Shown here: positions 37,531-38,631 of the stretch, one piece after another
How positions within the stretch are numbered: position 1 is the first letter of the stretch
Layout: each line of letters starts with the position of its first letter
IMG/VR virus record: IMGVR_UViG_3300005841_000055
Coordinates: 1-38,631 of that record
Strand: one strand, 5' to 3'
From: a virus
Length of the DNA stretch: 38,631 nucleotides
The notes under the pieces: generated by a model
Told to the model about the DNA's origin: nothing
Databases searched by the model: none
The model's input: only the letters and a program-made list of their open reading frames with translations
Made by a program: the position numbers and the translations under genes

Positions 37531-38631
37531 ATGGGCGGCAAGTCAGCACCACAGGCACCCGACTACAACGACGCTGCGCGTGAGCAGGCAGCGTCGAGTG
37601 CCGCGCTCACGGCCCAGCAGAACTGGGCCAACCGGCCGCAGCAGTACACCCCGTGGGGCCGCACTGAATGGCAGACCTATCAGGACATCGATCCCGGCAC
37701 CGGCCAGCCGGTCACGAAGTGGGTGCAGAGTGAGAACCTTAATCCCCAACTGCAGCAGGCGCTCGACAAGCAGATCAGTATGCAGAACGACCGCTCCGAT
37801 CTGGCGGCGTCGTTCACCGATCGCCTGCAAGCGGACATGGGGCAATCGTTTGATTGGGGCAAGATCGACCGCGACACGCCCGCTGCCGGTAGGGTTGATG
37901 CACGTGCCTACATCACCGGCACGCAGCCGATGCAGAACTACGTGCAGCAGGAAGCGATGGACACGTCGGCGCCGCAGCAGATCACCACTGGGCGCGAGCA
38001 GCTAGGCATCACCGGACAGGACACGCAGGGGCTGCAGCAGACCACCGGCACCACCAATGCGGCGAACTTCAGTGCCGATCGGCAGCGCATCGAGCAGTCG
38101 CTGTTCGATCGCATGCAGCCCGAGCACGATCGCGCCACCGCGCAGTTGCGCACGCAACTGGCGAACCAAGGCATCACGCCCGGCAGCGAAAGCTACAACC
38201 AGCAGATGCAGGCGCTGAGTGACAACCAAGCCCGTGAGCGATTCAACGCCGTGCAGCAGGGCGGGCAGGAGCAGCAGGGCTTGCAGAGCATGCTGATGGG
38301 CCAGCAGCAGCAGGCCTTCGGGCAGGGGCAAGCCTCGCAGCAGGCGCGCAATCAGGCACTGCAAAATCTGTTCGGCCAGCAGCAGGGCGCGGCCCAGTTC
38401 GGCCTCGGCGCCGGGCAGCAGGGCTTCGCGCAGGATCTCGCTTCGCAGGAAGCGCAGAACGCGGCGCGCACCGCGCAGTTCCAGCAGGCCATGAACGCGG
38501 GCAACTTCTACAACACTGCGGGCATGAACACCTACCAGCAGCAGCTAGGTGTGGACAACCAGAACTACCAGCAGGCAATGTCCTCGACCGGCCTGCAGAC
38601 GCAGTTGCGGCAGCAGAAGATCGCCGAGGAA
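37531..38631 (+). CDS. Gln-rich tail-region structural protein, N-terminal part
   Basis: The gene begins at ATG 37531 after a GGGAG SD and stays open to the end of the window. Across the 60-bp overlap it continues at base 1 to the stop at 297, 445 residues in all. The N-terminus MGGKSAPQAPDYNDAAREQA is of a kind seen in many phage proteins encoded between tail and ejection genes. The body is extremely rich in Gln, Ala and Asn (up to about 40 % Gln+Ala) with runs such as QQQQAFGQGQASQQA, and should be mostly helical. No enzymatic motif. A tail or ejected component is likely. Confidence 0.8.
   Translation, partial: MGGKSAPQAPDYNDAAREQAASSAALTAQQNWANRPQQYTPWGRTEWQTYQDIDPGTGQPVTKWVQSENLNPQLQQALDKQISMQNDRSDLAASFTDRLQADMGQSFDWGKIDRDTPAAGRVDARAYITGTQPMQNYVQQEAMDTSAPQQITTGREQLGITGQDTQGLQQTTGTTNAANFSADRQRIEQSLFDRMQPEHDRATAQLRTQLANQGITPGSESYNQQMQALSDNQARERFNAVQQGGQEQQGLQSMLMGQQQQAFGQGQASQQARNQALQNLFGQQQGAAQFGLGAGQQGFAQDLASQEAQNAARTAQFQQAMNAGNFYNTAGMNTYQQQLGVDNQNYQQAMSSTGLQTQLRQQKIAEE
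38572..38631. repeat. Right copy of the 60-bp terminal direct repeat
   Basis: Identical to bases 1-60. See the left copy. The reading frame of the gene starting at 37531 passes through it without interruption. Confidence 0.95.

Overview
The window is one complete, circularly closed phage genome of about 38.57 kb. Its first 60 bases are repeated exactly as its last 60, and one gene runs off the right end and continues in frame at base 1. It is GC-rich (about two thirds by eye). It carries a tailed-phage gene set: terminase, portal, scaffold, major capsid, adaptor/tail-tube-like proteins, large internal virion proteins and an S74-type tail fibre. There is no tail tape-measure protein and no sheath, which fits a short-tailed (podovirus-like) particle. 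I see no integrase, RNA polymerase or recognisable endolysin. The host is probably a GC-rich proteobacterium, because the only clear promoters match the -24/-12 (sigma54, RpoN) consensus.

Layout. Two divergent transcription units start from a control region near 16.38-16.52 kb and converge at 8810-8813, where two genes end in one shared CTAG. The leftward unit (16.4 to 8.8 kb) holds small early-type genes: two Cys-motif proteins, a DUF6011-like protein, a SprT-like metallopeptidase, a VRR-NUC nuclease, an SNF2-like helicase and a Cro/YdaS-like repressor. Many of them overlap by 4 nt (ATGA). The rightward unit starts with three small proteins. Next come a replication cassette (DUF2800/RecB-like nuclease, two unknowns, a family A DNA polymerase and a PrimPol-PriCT-RepA helicase), a 170-bp gap with a perfect 20-bp inverted repeat, the small-terminase candidates, large terminase, portal, scaffold, capsid and tail genes. 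It then passes through the contig end into an Fe-S type PAPS/APS-reductase-like gene, three large ejection-type proteins, the tail fibre and a holin-like protein.

Regulation. Eight -24/-12 elements with identical internal spacing lie between 10.98 and 16.76 kb, six leftward and two rightward. Two rightward ones match TGGCACG-N4-TTGCA exactly. At the divergence point one leftward and one rightward element sit at identical distances on either side of a 16-bp palindrome (GCCTACATATGTAGGC). The half-sites CCTACA/TGTAGG recur at other leaders, as does a leader element CCCCACTAC.

The most unusual signal is an 8-bp palindrome, CTTTAAAG. I count 21 exact copies and two one-base variants, spread fairly evenly over the whole circle. 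The copies occur in all three reading frames of genes, at stop/start junctions and in the loops of intergenic hairpins. For this base composition about 0.1 copy is expected. It behaves like a dispersed recognition site of unknown function. Other points of interest are a helix-hairpin-helix glycosylase/lyase-like motif inside a 690-residue virion-region protein and a collagen-like tail fused to an adaptor-like protein.
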